This document shows positions 18,108 to 26,392 of a DNA stretch of 64,000 bases, in pieces (position 1 is the stretch's first letter; each line of letters begins with the position of its first letter). The DNA lies in NCBI GenBank assembly GCA_964423615.1, contig CAYRFQ010000010.1, positions 62,001-126,000 of the forward strand, read 5' to 3'. The notes below the pieces were generated by a model. The model searched no databases. It saw nothing but the letters and a program-made list of their open reading frames with translations, and was not told the DNA's origin. Source of the DNA: CAYRFQ01 sp964423615 (GTDB taxonomy: Bacteria > Planctomycetota > Planctomycetia > Gemmatales > Gemmataceae). Both the position numbers and the translations under genes were made by a program.

Positions 18108-19208
18108 ATGTCCTCAAGCGTTGGTTTCGTTTTTCTACTTGGTGTGTCGCTCGGCATGTGGATTTTCATCACCTCCACGACACCTGCATGTTGCCCAGCT
18201 CCGAAGGGCGGCAAGCCCGTTGTCAATGCTGACCAAACGGTCATCCTAATCTGGGACGCCAAGAAAAAACGGCAGCATTTCATCCGTAAAGCAACGTTCC
18301 AAAGCGAGTCCGATGACTTTGGTTTTCTTATTCCTTCGCCGAATCTTCCAGAGCTGTCGGAATCGGCGAACGATGCCTTCCCATACTTGACAGACTTGAC
18401 GAAGCCCAAAGTCGTCACAAAGAAAAGACCCCAAGGTGGTGGCTGTGTTTGTGGCGGTCTCGCCACCAAGAATCCAGATATAAGGCCCCCTGGGGTACAG
18501 CAGGCTGCGGTTAAGGTCAAATCGCGAAAAATAGTCGCCGGGTTCGATGCGGCTGTCCTCGAAGCCACAACCGCCAAGGCTCTTGTGACATGGCTGAAAG
18601 ATAATGGGTATGCGTGGTCACCAGAAATCCAGAAATGGGCCGAGCCTTACATCCAGAATAAATGGCATATCACTGCCCTGAAGATTGCCAAGGAGGAAGA
18701 TGGCAAAGAGAACAAAGGGGTCGCTGCGAAAGCCCTCCGAATGAGTTTCGATACAGATCAACCGCTGTTTCCGTATCGCGAGCCAGAGTACACAAGTTCG
18801 GCTAAGAACCTGATCAAGGGCTCTCGAATGCTTCGGATCTATTTCATTGCCGAGGCTCGCTACAAAGGGGAACTGACGAAAGACGATCGCTGGACTGGGA
18901 AAGTCGCCTGGTCGAACAGGCTCAAAGCCAAAGACCGTCAGGAGCTCCTGAAGCGACTCAAACTACCCGAAACGACTGGACCTGACCAATGGTGGCTCAC
19001 CGAGTTTGAAGATTACTGGCCCTACAAAGTCGCTCCTGCGGACGTGTACTTTTCCAAGGATGAGAATCAGTCCACAGTCGAACGTGAACCTATCATCCGA
19101 TACGTGGCGTCAACTTGGCCGAACGACGCAATGTCATACGCGCTTGTGGCTGTCGTGGTTGTGCCCCCAATCATGACGCGAGTGAGACGAAAAAAATGCA
19201 ACAGCTAG
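18108..19208 (+). CDS. DUF2330 family membrane-anchored secreted protein
   Basis: This 366-residue protein has an N-terminal hydrophobic signal (VGFVFLLGVSLGMWIFI), the cysteine segment ACCPAP and the family core NADQTVILIWDAKKKRQHFI leading to FGFLIPSPNLPEL. This is DUF2330, whose function is unknown. The protein ends with a short hydrophobic stretch (SYALVAVVVVPPI) and a basic tail, a possible second membrane anchor. I take the ATG at 18108 because TAGGAG lies just before it; the frame is open further upstream, but that region has no signal-peptide character. The CGGG and CVCGGL motifs around residue 110 may bind metal, which is inference. It converges on selD. Confidence 0.75.
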   Translation: MSSSVGFVFLLGVSLGMWIFITSTTPACCPAPKGGKPVVNADQTVILIWDAKKKRQHFIRKATFQSESDDFGFLIPSPNLPELSESANDAFPYLTDLTKPKVVTKKRPQGGGCVCGGLATKNPDIRPPGVQQAAVKVKSRKIVAGFDAAVLEATTAKALVTWLKDNGYAWSPEIQKWAEPYIQNKWHITALKIAKEEDGKENKGVAAKALRMSFDTDQPLFPYREPEYTSSAKNLIKGSRMLRIYFIAEARYKGELTKDDRWTGKVAWSNRLKAKDRQELLKRLKLPETTGPDQWWLTEFEDYWPYKVAPADVYFSKDENQSTVEREPIIRYVASTWPNDAMSYALVAVVVVPPIMTRVRRKKCNS

Positions 19209-19362
19209 AACCTTTGTGGTGTGATTCCAAGTAACGAGATCTGTTCCAACGGACTGTGGATAATCCGGTTCGCTACAGACCACATTCCCGTACTACCTAC
19301 GTTCCACAGTACAGTGGCCCGAGGTTGGCTCGGCCTAACATCTCGTCCCACCGGGCCAATCT

Positions 19363-20424
19363 TTACGACCGTTCCCGATGAACGAAAATACCTTCCTCCT
19401 CGATCACCTCGCCGATGACCCAACAGGACTGACCCGCGCCGGACATCTGTGTTTGGAACTCGTCGAGTTGGTCGCGAGGAATCGCGAGGAGTAAACCGCC
19501 GCTGGTCTGTGGATCGGCCAGGAGCATACGCTCGTCCTCGGTCACGTCCGAATCAAAACGTGCATGGGACTCATAGTTCTCGAGGTTCGTGGCTCCGCCA
19601 GCAGCAAACAGCCATTGATCTGCGTATTCACGAACCCCCTGCAGAAACGGGAGATCGTTCATAAAGAACCGAACGCCAACGCCGGCACCTGACGCCATTT
19701 CCCAGGAGTGGCCCAACAACCCAAATCCGGTGATGTCAGTCGCGGCTCCCAAGCCCAGGTTGACCGCGACTTCGGAAGCCGATCGATTGAGCCGTTTCAT
19801 CCAGTCCACCGCGGAAGCAACGTGAGCCTCGTCAGCCAGTTCGGCTTTGGCGGCTGTGGCGATAATCCCGTTGCCCAGCGGTTTGGTCAGGGCCAACACA
19901 TCGCCGATCTTCGCTCCGCCCTTCATGAGTAGTTGGTCTGGATGAGCCAGCGCGATGACGCATAGTCCCACTTTGGGCTCATCATCTTGGACTGAATGCC
20001 CACCTGCAATGACTGCTCCGGCCCCTTTCACGGCCATTCCCAGCCCGTGCATGATTGAGGTCGATATTTCTGTTGGTAAGGATAGAGGCAATGCGACGAT
20101 ACTTAAGGCGAGGATCGGCTTGCCTCCCATGGCATACACATCCGACAGGGAATTCGCCGCCGCGATGAAGCCGTAATCATAAGGGTCGTCGACGACGGGC
20201 GTAAAAAAGTCGTTAGTCGCAATCAGCACACGCTGATCGTCCAGTCGATAAATGGCCGCATCATCGGGACTATCCAGTCCAGCAATCAGGTCGGGGTAGT
20301 CAGATGGGTCGAACAGTGATTGTAACGGACGCAGGACCTGCGTCAGCGCCTCGGAAGGCAGTTTGGAAGCTCAACCAGCGCACGACGTCAATGTCGTCAA
20401 TCGAACGTGTTTTGCATCGCTCAT
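19363..20424 (-). CDS. selD: Selenide, water dikinase, predicted selenoprotein with in-frame TGA (Sec18)
   Basis: SelD makes selenophosphate from selenide and ATP. Reading from ATG at 20424 gives SCAGUASKLPSEALTQVL, where U is a TGA at 20371-20373. It sits at the position of the catalytic Cys/Sec (E. coli Cys17), and the essential Lys follows three residues later. The rest is normal: LDSPDDAAIYRL, NDFFTPVVDDPYDYG, AAANSLSDVYAMGG, VAGGHS-type IAGGHSVQDDEPK and TSGGLLLAIP. A SECIS-like hairpin follows the TGA. A standard caller would start at the GTG at 20229 and lose 65 residues. It is the last gene of a five-gene selenium operon, seven bases after the DUF3343 gene. Total 353 residues including Sec. 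Confidence 0.88.
20328..20344 (-). promoter_or_regulatory. Candidate bacterial SECIS hairpin in selD
   Basis: The minus strand reads GACGCAG-GTC-CTGCGTC, a perfect 7-bp stem with a 3-base loop that begins with G. The loop starts 33 bases after the UGA. Published bacterial SECIS models ask for a loop with an early G and 16-37 bases of spacing, so both points fit. Confidence 0.7.
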
Positions 20425-20431
20425 GGATGAT

Positions 20432-20656
20432 TTACTCCAACGGATGAACGGCCTCGATTTCGACACGGGCCGCGGTCAGATGTTTCTGGACTTGCTCAAG
20501 GTCGGACCAAGAGAAACGAAGTGCCACGCCACAGTTGGAACTAAACTGCCGAGGCGTGGGCATCAGCTTGACGGTCAAATGGGCTTTTTTCAGAACTTTT
20601 TCCGACCGCAGAGCTGCCTGAGTCCCATAAAACAGGACAACGCCTTGGTTACTCAT
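20432..20656 (-). CDS. DUF3343 family protein, putative Se/S carrier
   Basis: This 74-residue protein has GVVLFYGTQAALRSEKVLKK at the start and MPTPRQFSSNCGVALRF in the middle, which are the two conserved blocks of DUF3343. In genome surveys (Haft and Self) this small family travels with YedF and the class V aminotransferase in selenium-using bacteria and is thought to carry selenium or sulfur; its single Cys in SSNCGVAL is the likely carrier residue. Its ATG overlaps the stop of the upstream aminotransferase (ATGA), so the two are translationally coupled. The selD start codon follows after seven bases. Confidence 0.82.
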   Translation of the reverse strand: MSNQGVVLFYGTQAALRSEKVLKKAHLTVKLMPTPRQFSSNCGVALRFSWSDLEQVQKHLTAARVEIEAVHPLE

Positions 20657-21807
20657 TTTTGCGTCCTCGCGAGATTGGCTAAGGCGTTCAGAGTCTTATC
20701 AATATCCCGGCTTGTCGTGAATGGGCCAGGCGAAAGACGCACTGTTCCTGCAGGGGAAGTTCCAAGAGTCCGGTGAGCGGCCGGTGAACAGTGCAGTCCG
20801 GGCCGACAGAGGATCTCGTGTTCCTCGTCCAATTGGGCCGCGACGTCTGAGACATGGAAACCATCCAACGTAAAGGACACAACGCCGATTTGTTGCTCCG
20901 GATCACCAGGTCCGAACAGCCGTAGGCCTTTGATTGTTCGCAGGCCCTCCAACATCTGGCTCGTCAACCTCTTGTCGTGTTGACGTAGGTATCCATTTTC
21001 GGAATGCTGCAGGTATTCCAAACTCGCCATGAGTCCAGCTAACCCGACACTATTGGGAGTACCGGATTCGAACTTGTCCGGTAGAAATTCGGGCTGGCTC
21101 TCGTCTTCGGACCGACTCCCGGTGCCTCCCTGTCTTTGTGACCGAATCTCGGAAACATCAACGCGCTCGCCGATCGCCAGACCACCGGTTCCCGTTGGTC
21201 CAAGCAGACCTTTGTGGCCGCTGAAGGCCAACAGGTCGATGTTCATGGAAGTCATGTCAACTGGCAACATGCCAGCGGTCTGGGCCGCGTCCACCAGGAG
21301 CAAGATTCCATTACGGCGTGTAATCGCGCCGACCTCCGCCACCGGCAAGATCGTCCCGCAAACGTTCGAAGCGTGAGTCAAGACGACCAGGCGCGTTTCG
21401 GAACACAGGGACGACTCGATGTCATGCGGATCCAGGCTACCGTCGGCACCACACGGAACGACCGTTAGTCGAATCCCTTTTTCTTCCAGGGATCGCAACG
21501 GTCGCATGATGGAGTTGTGCTCGATCGAGCTGGTGACGACATGATCGCCTGGCTTGAGCATACCGTGTAAGACGATGTTGACTGATTCGGTGACTCCAGA
21601 GGTAAACACCAACCGAAGTGGGTCCTCCAAACCGAAGAATTCGGCTAGAGCCTCGCGCAAGTCGTAAAGGACGCGCCCCGCGGCCAAGGATAAGCGGTGT
21701 CCTGACCGTCCAGGATTCCCGGCGCTCGTTTCGAGAAATTGCTTCATGGCCTCGGAGACGGTCGAGGGTTTCGGCCAAGATGTGGCTGCGTTGTCGAGGT
21801 AGATCAT
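20653..21807 (-). CDS. Class V aminotransferase, cysteine desulfurase-like, selenium-associated
   Basis: This 384-residue PLP enzyme starts MIYLDNAATSWPKP and has the family marker GNPGRSGHRLSLAAGR, the PLP lysine in LAFSGHKGLLGPTGTGGL, and a C-terminal loop LCRPGLHCSPAAHRTLG with the Cys expected for sulfur or selenium transfer. It matches the type known as TIGR01977 (EF2568-like), which co-occurs with YedE, YedF and DUF3343. Likely role: release of S or Se from (seleno)cysteine, feeding SelD. It starts 11 bases after yedF. The assignment to selenium rather than Fe-S assembly rests on its neighbours. Confidence 0.88.
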   Translation of the reverse strand: MIYLDNAATSWPKPSTVSEAMKQFLETSAGNPGRSGHRLSLAAGRVLYDLREALAEFFGLEDPLRLVFTSGVTESVNIVLHGMLKPGDHVVTSSIEHNSIMRPLRSLEEKGIRLTVVPCGADGSLDPHDIESSLCSETRLVVLTHASNVCGTILPVAEVGAITRRNGILLLVDAAQTAGMLPVDMTSMNIDLLAFSGHKGLLGPTGTGGLAIGERVDVSEIRSQRQGGTGSRSEDESQPEFLPDKFESGTPNSVGLAGLMASLEYLQHSENGYLRQHDKRLTSQMLEGLRTIKGLRLFGPGDPEQQIGVVSFTLDGFHVSDVAAQLDEEHEILCRPGLHCSPAAHRTLGTSPAGTVRLSPGPFTTSRDIDKTLNALANLARTQK

Positions 21808-21818
21808 CGGAACTCATA

Positions 21819-22043
21819 TTACTTGCTTAGTTGGATGCGGAAACTCTCGTCTGTCGATTCGACCTCCACAGTCCAGCCCTCGCGTCGGGCCAAACGGGCG
21901 ACATTGTCACGTTGTGTTCCTGTATCAACCAGGACAGTTACCGAACCGTGGTCTCGCCCAAGAATGGCCTGACGCGTGGCAATGACGGGTTGAGGGCAGT
22001 TAAGACCGCGGGCGTCGACGGTGCTTGTTTCTGTGTCGTTCAT
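21819..22043 (-). CDS. yedF: YedF/TusA-like sulfurtransferase, selenium-metabolism type
   Basis: This 74-residue protein of the TusA/SirA fold has VDARGLNCPQPVIATRQAIL near the start, with the reactive Cys in NCPQP. The remainder (SVTVLVDTGTQRDNVARLARREGW) matches the YedF branch. In this setting it should relay sulfur or selenium between the transporter, the aminotransferase and SelD. It has only the TusA-type domain and lacks the C-terminal DsrE-like domain of the longer YedF type. It lies 167 bases after yedE and 11 bases before the aminotransferase. Confidence 0.85.
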   Translation of the reverse strand: MNDTETSTVDARGLNCPQPVIATRQAILGRDHGSVTVLVDTGTQRDNVARLARREGWTVEVESTDESFRIQLSK

Positions 22044-22210
22044 GCAATCATCTCGTGTAGGTGGAGGTCAATACGGTGTGGCGTTCCAAGTGGGATAATT
22101 CGAGAAGGTCAATTTCGTTGTTGGGAAAGTGCTGGCCAAAGACCAAGGAAAAACAAGAACCGACCAAACCGGCAACAAGACGCGGCAAGCCAAAAACACT
22201 CGTGGGAATG

Positions 22211-23317
22211 TCAAGTTGTGGGGCGTTCGCGAAGACCGAGCCCAATCAAGGCAATGACCACGAAGCTCACAATAACGGCAATCGGTCCATAAGGGCCAGG
22301 TCCCGCCGGTGAACTGGCCAGGCTGAAATTGTGAGCGAAGGCCGCACCTACAATCATGCCGAGTACCATGACCGCCGCATCACCGTCACCCTCTCCAGCC
22401 AGTACGAGCTGTCGGCCAGGACATCCTCCCGCCAACGTGAACGCCAAGCCGACGAGGATCATGCTCGTGAAATTCCAAAGCGTGTCGTTGTGGGCTACAG
22501 GTTGATCGGTGAACCCTGGCTTAAACTGTCCTAGAGCCAAATTGGCGGCGAATGCGGCGAGCACCAGTGCGAAGATGCCAACCGTGAAGTGGGTATCACG
22601 CATGAGCAGAAAGTCCCGAATCCCTGCGATCGTACAGAATCGGCTGCGTTGGGCTAAAAAACCGATGAGTAACCCTCCCAACAAGGCCCACGGGATTGGA
22701 GCGTGTTGCGAACCTGGACCTTTCTCACTGAAGAAAATCGGTCCGGTCAGTTCCTTGCTGGGGGTTCGTCCCAGTTGGGGTTCCAAAACCAGTAGTGCCA
22801 AGGCCCCGACTGCCAAAACAGGCACGATCCATCCGACGGCAGCGCGAGCCGATCGACTACGTCCTGGTTCGAATCCGAACTGGAAAAATTGGACTCCCAG
22901 ATAAACGCCCCCGATCAAGCCAAGGATGCCCGGAACGGCGTTCCAGTCACCACCCGCCAGACGGAGATAGATGCGCCACGTGCAGCCTAGAAACACCAAT
23001 GCGCCGATCATCCCGAAGACTCCCAACACAAATCGAACTATGGGAGCCGAGCCGGTCCTAGGTTTGAATTCGCCAAACAAAATCGCAGCGAGCGTGGCAC
23101 CAAGTACCACGCCGATGATTTCGGGACGGATGTATTGAACAACACCGGCCCGATGTAGGCCCAGTGCACCCGTCACATCACGCAAGAAACATGCGCTGCA
23201 AAAGCCCATGTTTCCCGGATTCCCAAGGTGTACGAGAAGTGCTGCCGTGACTCCAGTCACTGTGCCTGCCAGGACGACCGCCCAGCGTGAGGCAAAGAAG
23301 CGATTCAGGAAGGACAT
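22211..23317 (-). CDS. yedE: YedE family membrane protein, putative selenium transporter
   Basis: This 368-residue integral membrane protein has about nine or ten hydrophobic segments and the family motifs NPGNMGFCSACFLRD near the N-terminus, RSRFCTIAGIRDFLL in the middle and GCPGRQLVLAGEGDGDAAV late. The paired Cys motifs are typical of YeeE/YedE transporters of thiosulfate or selenium compounds. Its place as first gene of the selD operon points to selenium. GGGAGG lies five bases before the ATG at 23317, which is preferred over the GTG two codons upstream. The 410 bases before it must contain the operon promoter. Confidence 0.85.
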   Translation of the reverse strand: MSFLNRFFASRWAVVLAGTVTGVTAALLVHLGNPGNMGFCSACFLRDVTGALGLHRAGVVQYIRPEIIGVVLGATLAAILFGEFKPRTGSAPIVRFVLGVFGMIGALVFLGCTWRIYLRLAGGDWNAVPGILGLIGGVYLGVQFFQFGFEPGRSRSARAAVGWIVPVLAVGALALLVLEPQLGRTPSKELTGPIFFSEKGPGSQHAPIPWALLGGLLIGFLAQRSRFCTIAGIRDFLLMRDTHFTVGIFALVLAAFAANLALGQFKPGFTDQPVAHNDTLWNFTSMILVGLAFTLAGGCPGRQLVLAGEGDGDAAVMVLGMIVGAAFAHNFSLASSPAGPGPYGPIAVIVSFVVIALIGLGLRERPTT

Positions 23318-23727
23318 AAGCACCTCCCTCTCACTATTGCCGTGATTGGATTGGTGGGATGAAAATGAAGCATGGGTTCGTCAGATGTCACCAGTCGTGT
23401 GGAGGTTAGGATCGAGCGGACCAAACGCTGCTAGCACGGCTTCGGTACGTTTGTTGAGCAAAAATACAACCACCGTCGATGCGTTGAACACTCTCCAGTT
23501 CTGGGCTGAATTCTCACCAAATAGTCAAAATGATACCAACGTACCTTGGCAACAGCAATCCCCAATCGCACCTAGTCATTCTCGGAGTGAGAGATTCGCT
23601 TCCTCTTCACCAAACTAGCGTATTGACAACCGTCAAGAATCCACTGCCGATGCTTCGAGAGGCAAAGTATCTCAGAAATCGGGTCATTTTTGTGGGATGA
23701 GATACTCCGGGAATCGTCAAGCTGAAT
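23318..23727. other. Divergent regulatory spacer between the selenium operon and the sigma factor
   Basis: No gene is seen in these 410 bases, which separate two divergent units. A TTGACA at 23623-23628 points toward the sigma gene but has no convincing minus-10 partner at normal spacing. Confidence 0.45.
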
Positions 23728-24225
23728 ATGAACCCGGAGGAACTTGGTCAACTCATGGATCGGTATCTGCTCGCGCTGGTCTTGTACGCCAGGCAATGGT
23801 CGCCTGCGCCCGAGGACATTGTTCAGGAGGCGTTCTTCAAGCTGGTGAAGCAAAAACCACCTCCGACTCACGTGGTTCGCTGGTTGTACCGAACAGTCCG
23901 AAATGCTGCAATCGACTCTAGACGCGCAAGACAACAACGACGACGAACCGAGACCGCAGCCGCCGAACAAAAATCCAAATGGTTTTGTGTCGATATCGCC
24001 AACCAACTCGATGCACAACAAGCCAGCGAGTTGTTGCAATCGTTGCCACCCGAGAATCGTGAGGTGGTGATCGCCCACCTGTGGGGCAATCTCACGTTCG
24101 AAGAAATTGCCGAGGTGGTGAGTTGTTCACCCAGCACGGCTCACCGCCGTTATGTCCGGAGTCTCGAAATACTTCGTGAGAGGTTACGCATACCATGTCC
24201 GAATCACGACAAGAACCAGAACTGA
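23728..24225 (+). CDS. ECF-type RNA polymerase sigma factor
   Basis: This 165-residue protein has sigma-70 region 2 (APEDIVQEAFFKLVKQ, WLYRTVRNAAIDSRRARQQRR) and region 4 (LPPENREVVIAHLWGNLTFEEIAEVVSCSPSTAHRRYVRSLE, quoted in part: SPSTAHRRYVRSLEILRERL). It has no region 1 or 3, as expected for ECF factors. It should direct transcription of a small regulon. Its 3' end overlaps the next gene by 31 bases, a membrane protein in the place usually held by an anti-sigma factor. Confidence 0.88.
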   Translation: MNPEELGQLMDRYLLALVLYARQWSPAPEDIVQEAFFKLVKQKPPPTHVVRWLYRTVRNAAIDSRRARQQRRRTETAAAEQKSKWFCVDIANQLDAQQASELLQSLPPENREVVIAHLWGNLTFEEIAEVVSCSPSTAHRRYVRSLEILRERLRIPCPNHDKNQN

Positions 24226-24692
24226 CCCAACTCGAAGCGATGTTTCGAGAACTCATACCCCAAAACCAACTAAACCGTGATCGGTTGCTCTTTGATGCCG
24301 GACGTGCCTCAGTACCACGAAGAAAACTACCTTTCGTTCCGTTAACGACCGCATTCGTTGGCATCGTGCTGGGTATCGTCGCGGGGCGTTATTGGTTCTC
24401 AGTGCCTGGTCGCATGGAAACCAAGTTCATCCGGATTCCCGTTGCGTCGAAACAATCTCCGAAAAAGGAACAGCCCCCGCAAGAGCTGTTACCACAAAAA
24501 CAAGAGCCCAAGCGGCAAATCCAGATTGCAAAGAAGCGTGAAAGTCCTCGACAGTCGACGAGCTATCTGGGATTGCGCGATCAAGTCTTACGCTGGGGAC
24601 CAGGCATCCTACCCAGTCCTCCGAAGACCTTTGAGTTGGGGGAACAACATCCCCCAACTGTCTTCAAGTTGTATTCGGATTGGATTGAGTAA
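24195..24692 (+). CDS. Single-pass membrane protein, likely regulator of the adjacent sigma factor
   Basis: This 165-residue protein has a cytoplasmic N-terminus of about 45 residues, one membrane helix (PLTTAFVGIVLGIVAGRYWF) and a basic Lys/Gln/Pro-rich tail of about 95 residues. No zinc anti-sigma (HxxxCxxC) motif is visible, so it is not a typical ZAS protein. The 31-base overlap with the sigma gene and the layout (small cytoplasmic head, one helix, external tail) still suggest an anti-sigma role, which is inference. Related sigma/membrane pairs are common in planctomycetes. Confidence 0.55.
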   Translation: MSESRQEPELTQLEAMFRELIPQNQLNRDRLLFDAGRASVPRRKLPFVPLTTAFVGIVLGIVAGRYWFSVPGRMETKFIRIPVASKQSPKKEQPPQELLPQKQEPKRQIQIAKKRESPRQSTSYLGLRDQVLRWGPGILPSPPKTFELGEQHPPTVFKLYSDWIE

Positions 24693-24836
24693 ACACCACG
24701 TTCTCGGGCAAAAACAATACAACTCGTTCCTTTCGAAAATGCATGCTGTCGGCACTGGATTTATGTCTTTGTTGGCTCTTTTCGCTTCGACAGGTCGTCG
24801 AAAACGCCCGTTTCGCCAAGGTTTGGAACTGCGGAG

Positions 24837-26354
24837 ATGAGCCCTTTCAGAATACGAAAATTGGAAAAAAGGAGATTCGATTTGAACCTCAACTGTCTGT
24901 TTTCGCTGCTTCTCTGTGTGAGTATGCCACTCTCCACGCATGCTTCAGGGTTGATCCCAACGACCACTCCCCGACCGGATGATGAAAAACCGAAAGTGAT
25001 ACAAGTTCGCCTGACGCCAGTAGCCGAACCTTCGCCAGCTTTGCGTTACCGATTGACCCCCAATTATTTGGAGACGAGTCCCGGCAACGCTGCCATTCAC
25101 TATTATCGAGCTTTTTCCCCGGAATGGGGAACCTACCTCGAGCGGGACAAGAACCTCCGTGCCGTCTGGGAAAAATGGCAAGCGAACACTGACAAAGCTC
25201 CAGACAAAAAGTTACGTTTCGTCATGGCCGATAATGCTCTGAAACAAATCGACCTGGCAGCTCGCAAACGCTATTGCGACTGGGATCTACTGGAACAGGT
25301 AAAAGCCAAAGGCATCGGTTTGTTGCTACCGGAACTCCAGGGATTCCGACAATTCGGCAACCTATTGGCCCTCCGAGCGAGATTTCATGTCCTGGATCGA
25401 GACTACCCCAAGGCAATTGCGAGCTTGCAAACCGGAATGAAACTGGGGCACGACATTGGCGAAGGCCCGACGTTAATCCACCTACTCGTGGGCATTTCCA
25501 TCGAAAAAGTTATGCTCGACGAAATCGAACGGATGGCCCAGCGGAAAGGGACTCCGAATTTATATTGGGCTTTGGCGGAGTTGCCCCTACCGTCTCGTTC
25601 GCTCTTGAGAACCTTGCAAACAGAAAGAACCCTGCTCGAGAGCCTCCTCCCTGGCTTACGAGAAATGGCCAAGAACCGACAAGCCAATCCTCTCGGACGA
25701 CCCGAGCTAGATCAGCTCATCCGCGAGTATATAGAAGTCCAGGCGATGGCAGGAGACGGAGGAAGTCGGAACCAGTGGGTAGAACGTGCCGCTCTGGCTG
25801 TTTCGGCGACCCAAATCTACCCTGTAGCCAAGAAGGCATTGCTCGAGGAAGGTCGGCCCAGTGAATTGGTCAATAAAATGCCCATCCTTCAAGTCGTCCT
25901 GATCTACGAAACACAAAATTATGAGCGTGCCTACGACAACGTCGTGAAGTGGTCGCGGTTGCCTTACCATCAAGCCCGGTCTGGACTTCGCAAGTCGATG
26001 TCCAGGCTCAGGACAAAAGCAGGTGAGGCAGGTTCGCCTGGTAAGGTCCTGGTCAGGCTATTGGTCCCGGCGATCACAAAGGTCCATCTTGCGGCCTATT
26101 CTGTGGATCGTAGAATCGCTTGCTTACGCTGTCTAGAAAGCCTTCGTCACTATGCCAACAAACATAATGGCGAACTGCCCAAGTCCCTCGACCAGCTAGT
26201 CGACTTGCCGGTTCCGATGGATCCGATGACCGGCAAAACGTTTGAGTATCGGCGTGAAGGCACCAAGGCCTACTTGACCGCTCCGGTTCCCCGAGGAGAA
26301 ACAGCGATCTCGCAGAGTCATCACTGGAATTTTGAGATAACGATCGCGAAGTGA
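24837..26354 (+). CDS. Secreted helical protein of unknown function
   Basis: I do not recognise a named family. The 505-residue product has a signal peptide (LNCLFSLLLCVSMPLSTHASG) and then a mostly helical, charged body. Patterns such as NAAIHYYRAFSP, FRQFGNLLALRARFHVLDRD and AIASLQTGMKLGHDIGEGPT resemble planctomycete secreted proteins with TPR-like helices. The C-terminal part (ACLRCLESLRHYANKHNGEL, followed by PMDPMTGKTFEYRREG) resembles segments common in that phylum. The ATG at 24837 gives a positively charged n-region. A TTG at 24882 has a much better ribosome site (AAAAAAGGAG, seven bases) but a weaker n-region, so the start is open. Its stop overlaps the open frame of the next gene. 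Confidence 0.6.
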   Translation: MSPFRIRKLEKRRFDLNLNCLFSLLLCVSMPLSTHASGLIPTTTPRPDDEKPKVIQVRLTPVAEPSPALRYRLTPNYLETSPGNAAIHYYRAFSPEWGTYLERDKNLRAVWEKWQANTDKAPDKKLRFVMADNALKQIDLAARKRYCDWDLLEQVKAKGIGLLLPELQGFRQFGNLLALRARFHVLDRDYPKAIASLQTGMKLGHDIGEGPTLIHLLVGISIEKVMLDEIERMAQRKGTPNLYWALAELPLPSRSLLRTLQTERTLLESLLPGLREMAKNRQANPLGRPELDQLIREYIEVQAMAGDGGSRNQWVERAALAVSATQIYPVAKKALLEEGRPSELVNKMPILQVVLIYETQNYERAYDNVVKWSRLPYHQARSGLRKSMSRLRTKAGEAGSPGKVLVRLLVPAITKVHLAAYSVDRRIACLRCLESLRHYANKHNGELPKSLDQLVDLPVPMDPMTGKTFEYRREGTKAYLTAPVPRGETAISQSHHWNFEITIAK

Positions 26355-26392
26355 ACAAAAACAAATACCCAAAATATGAGGAGAGCCGATCA

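Noticed and set aside
20229..20424. selD as a pseudogene broken by a stop codon
   Set aside because: The TGA falls exactly on the catalytic Cys/Sec position, the frame is intact on both sides, and a SECIS-like hairpin follows.
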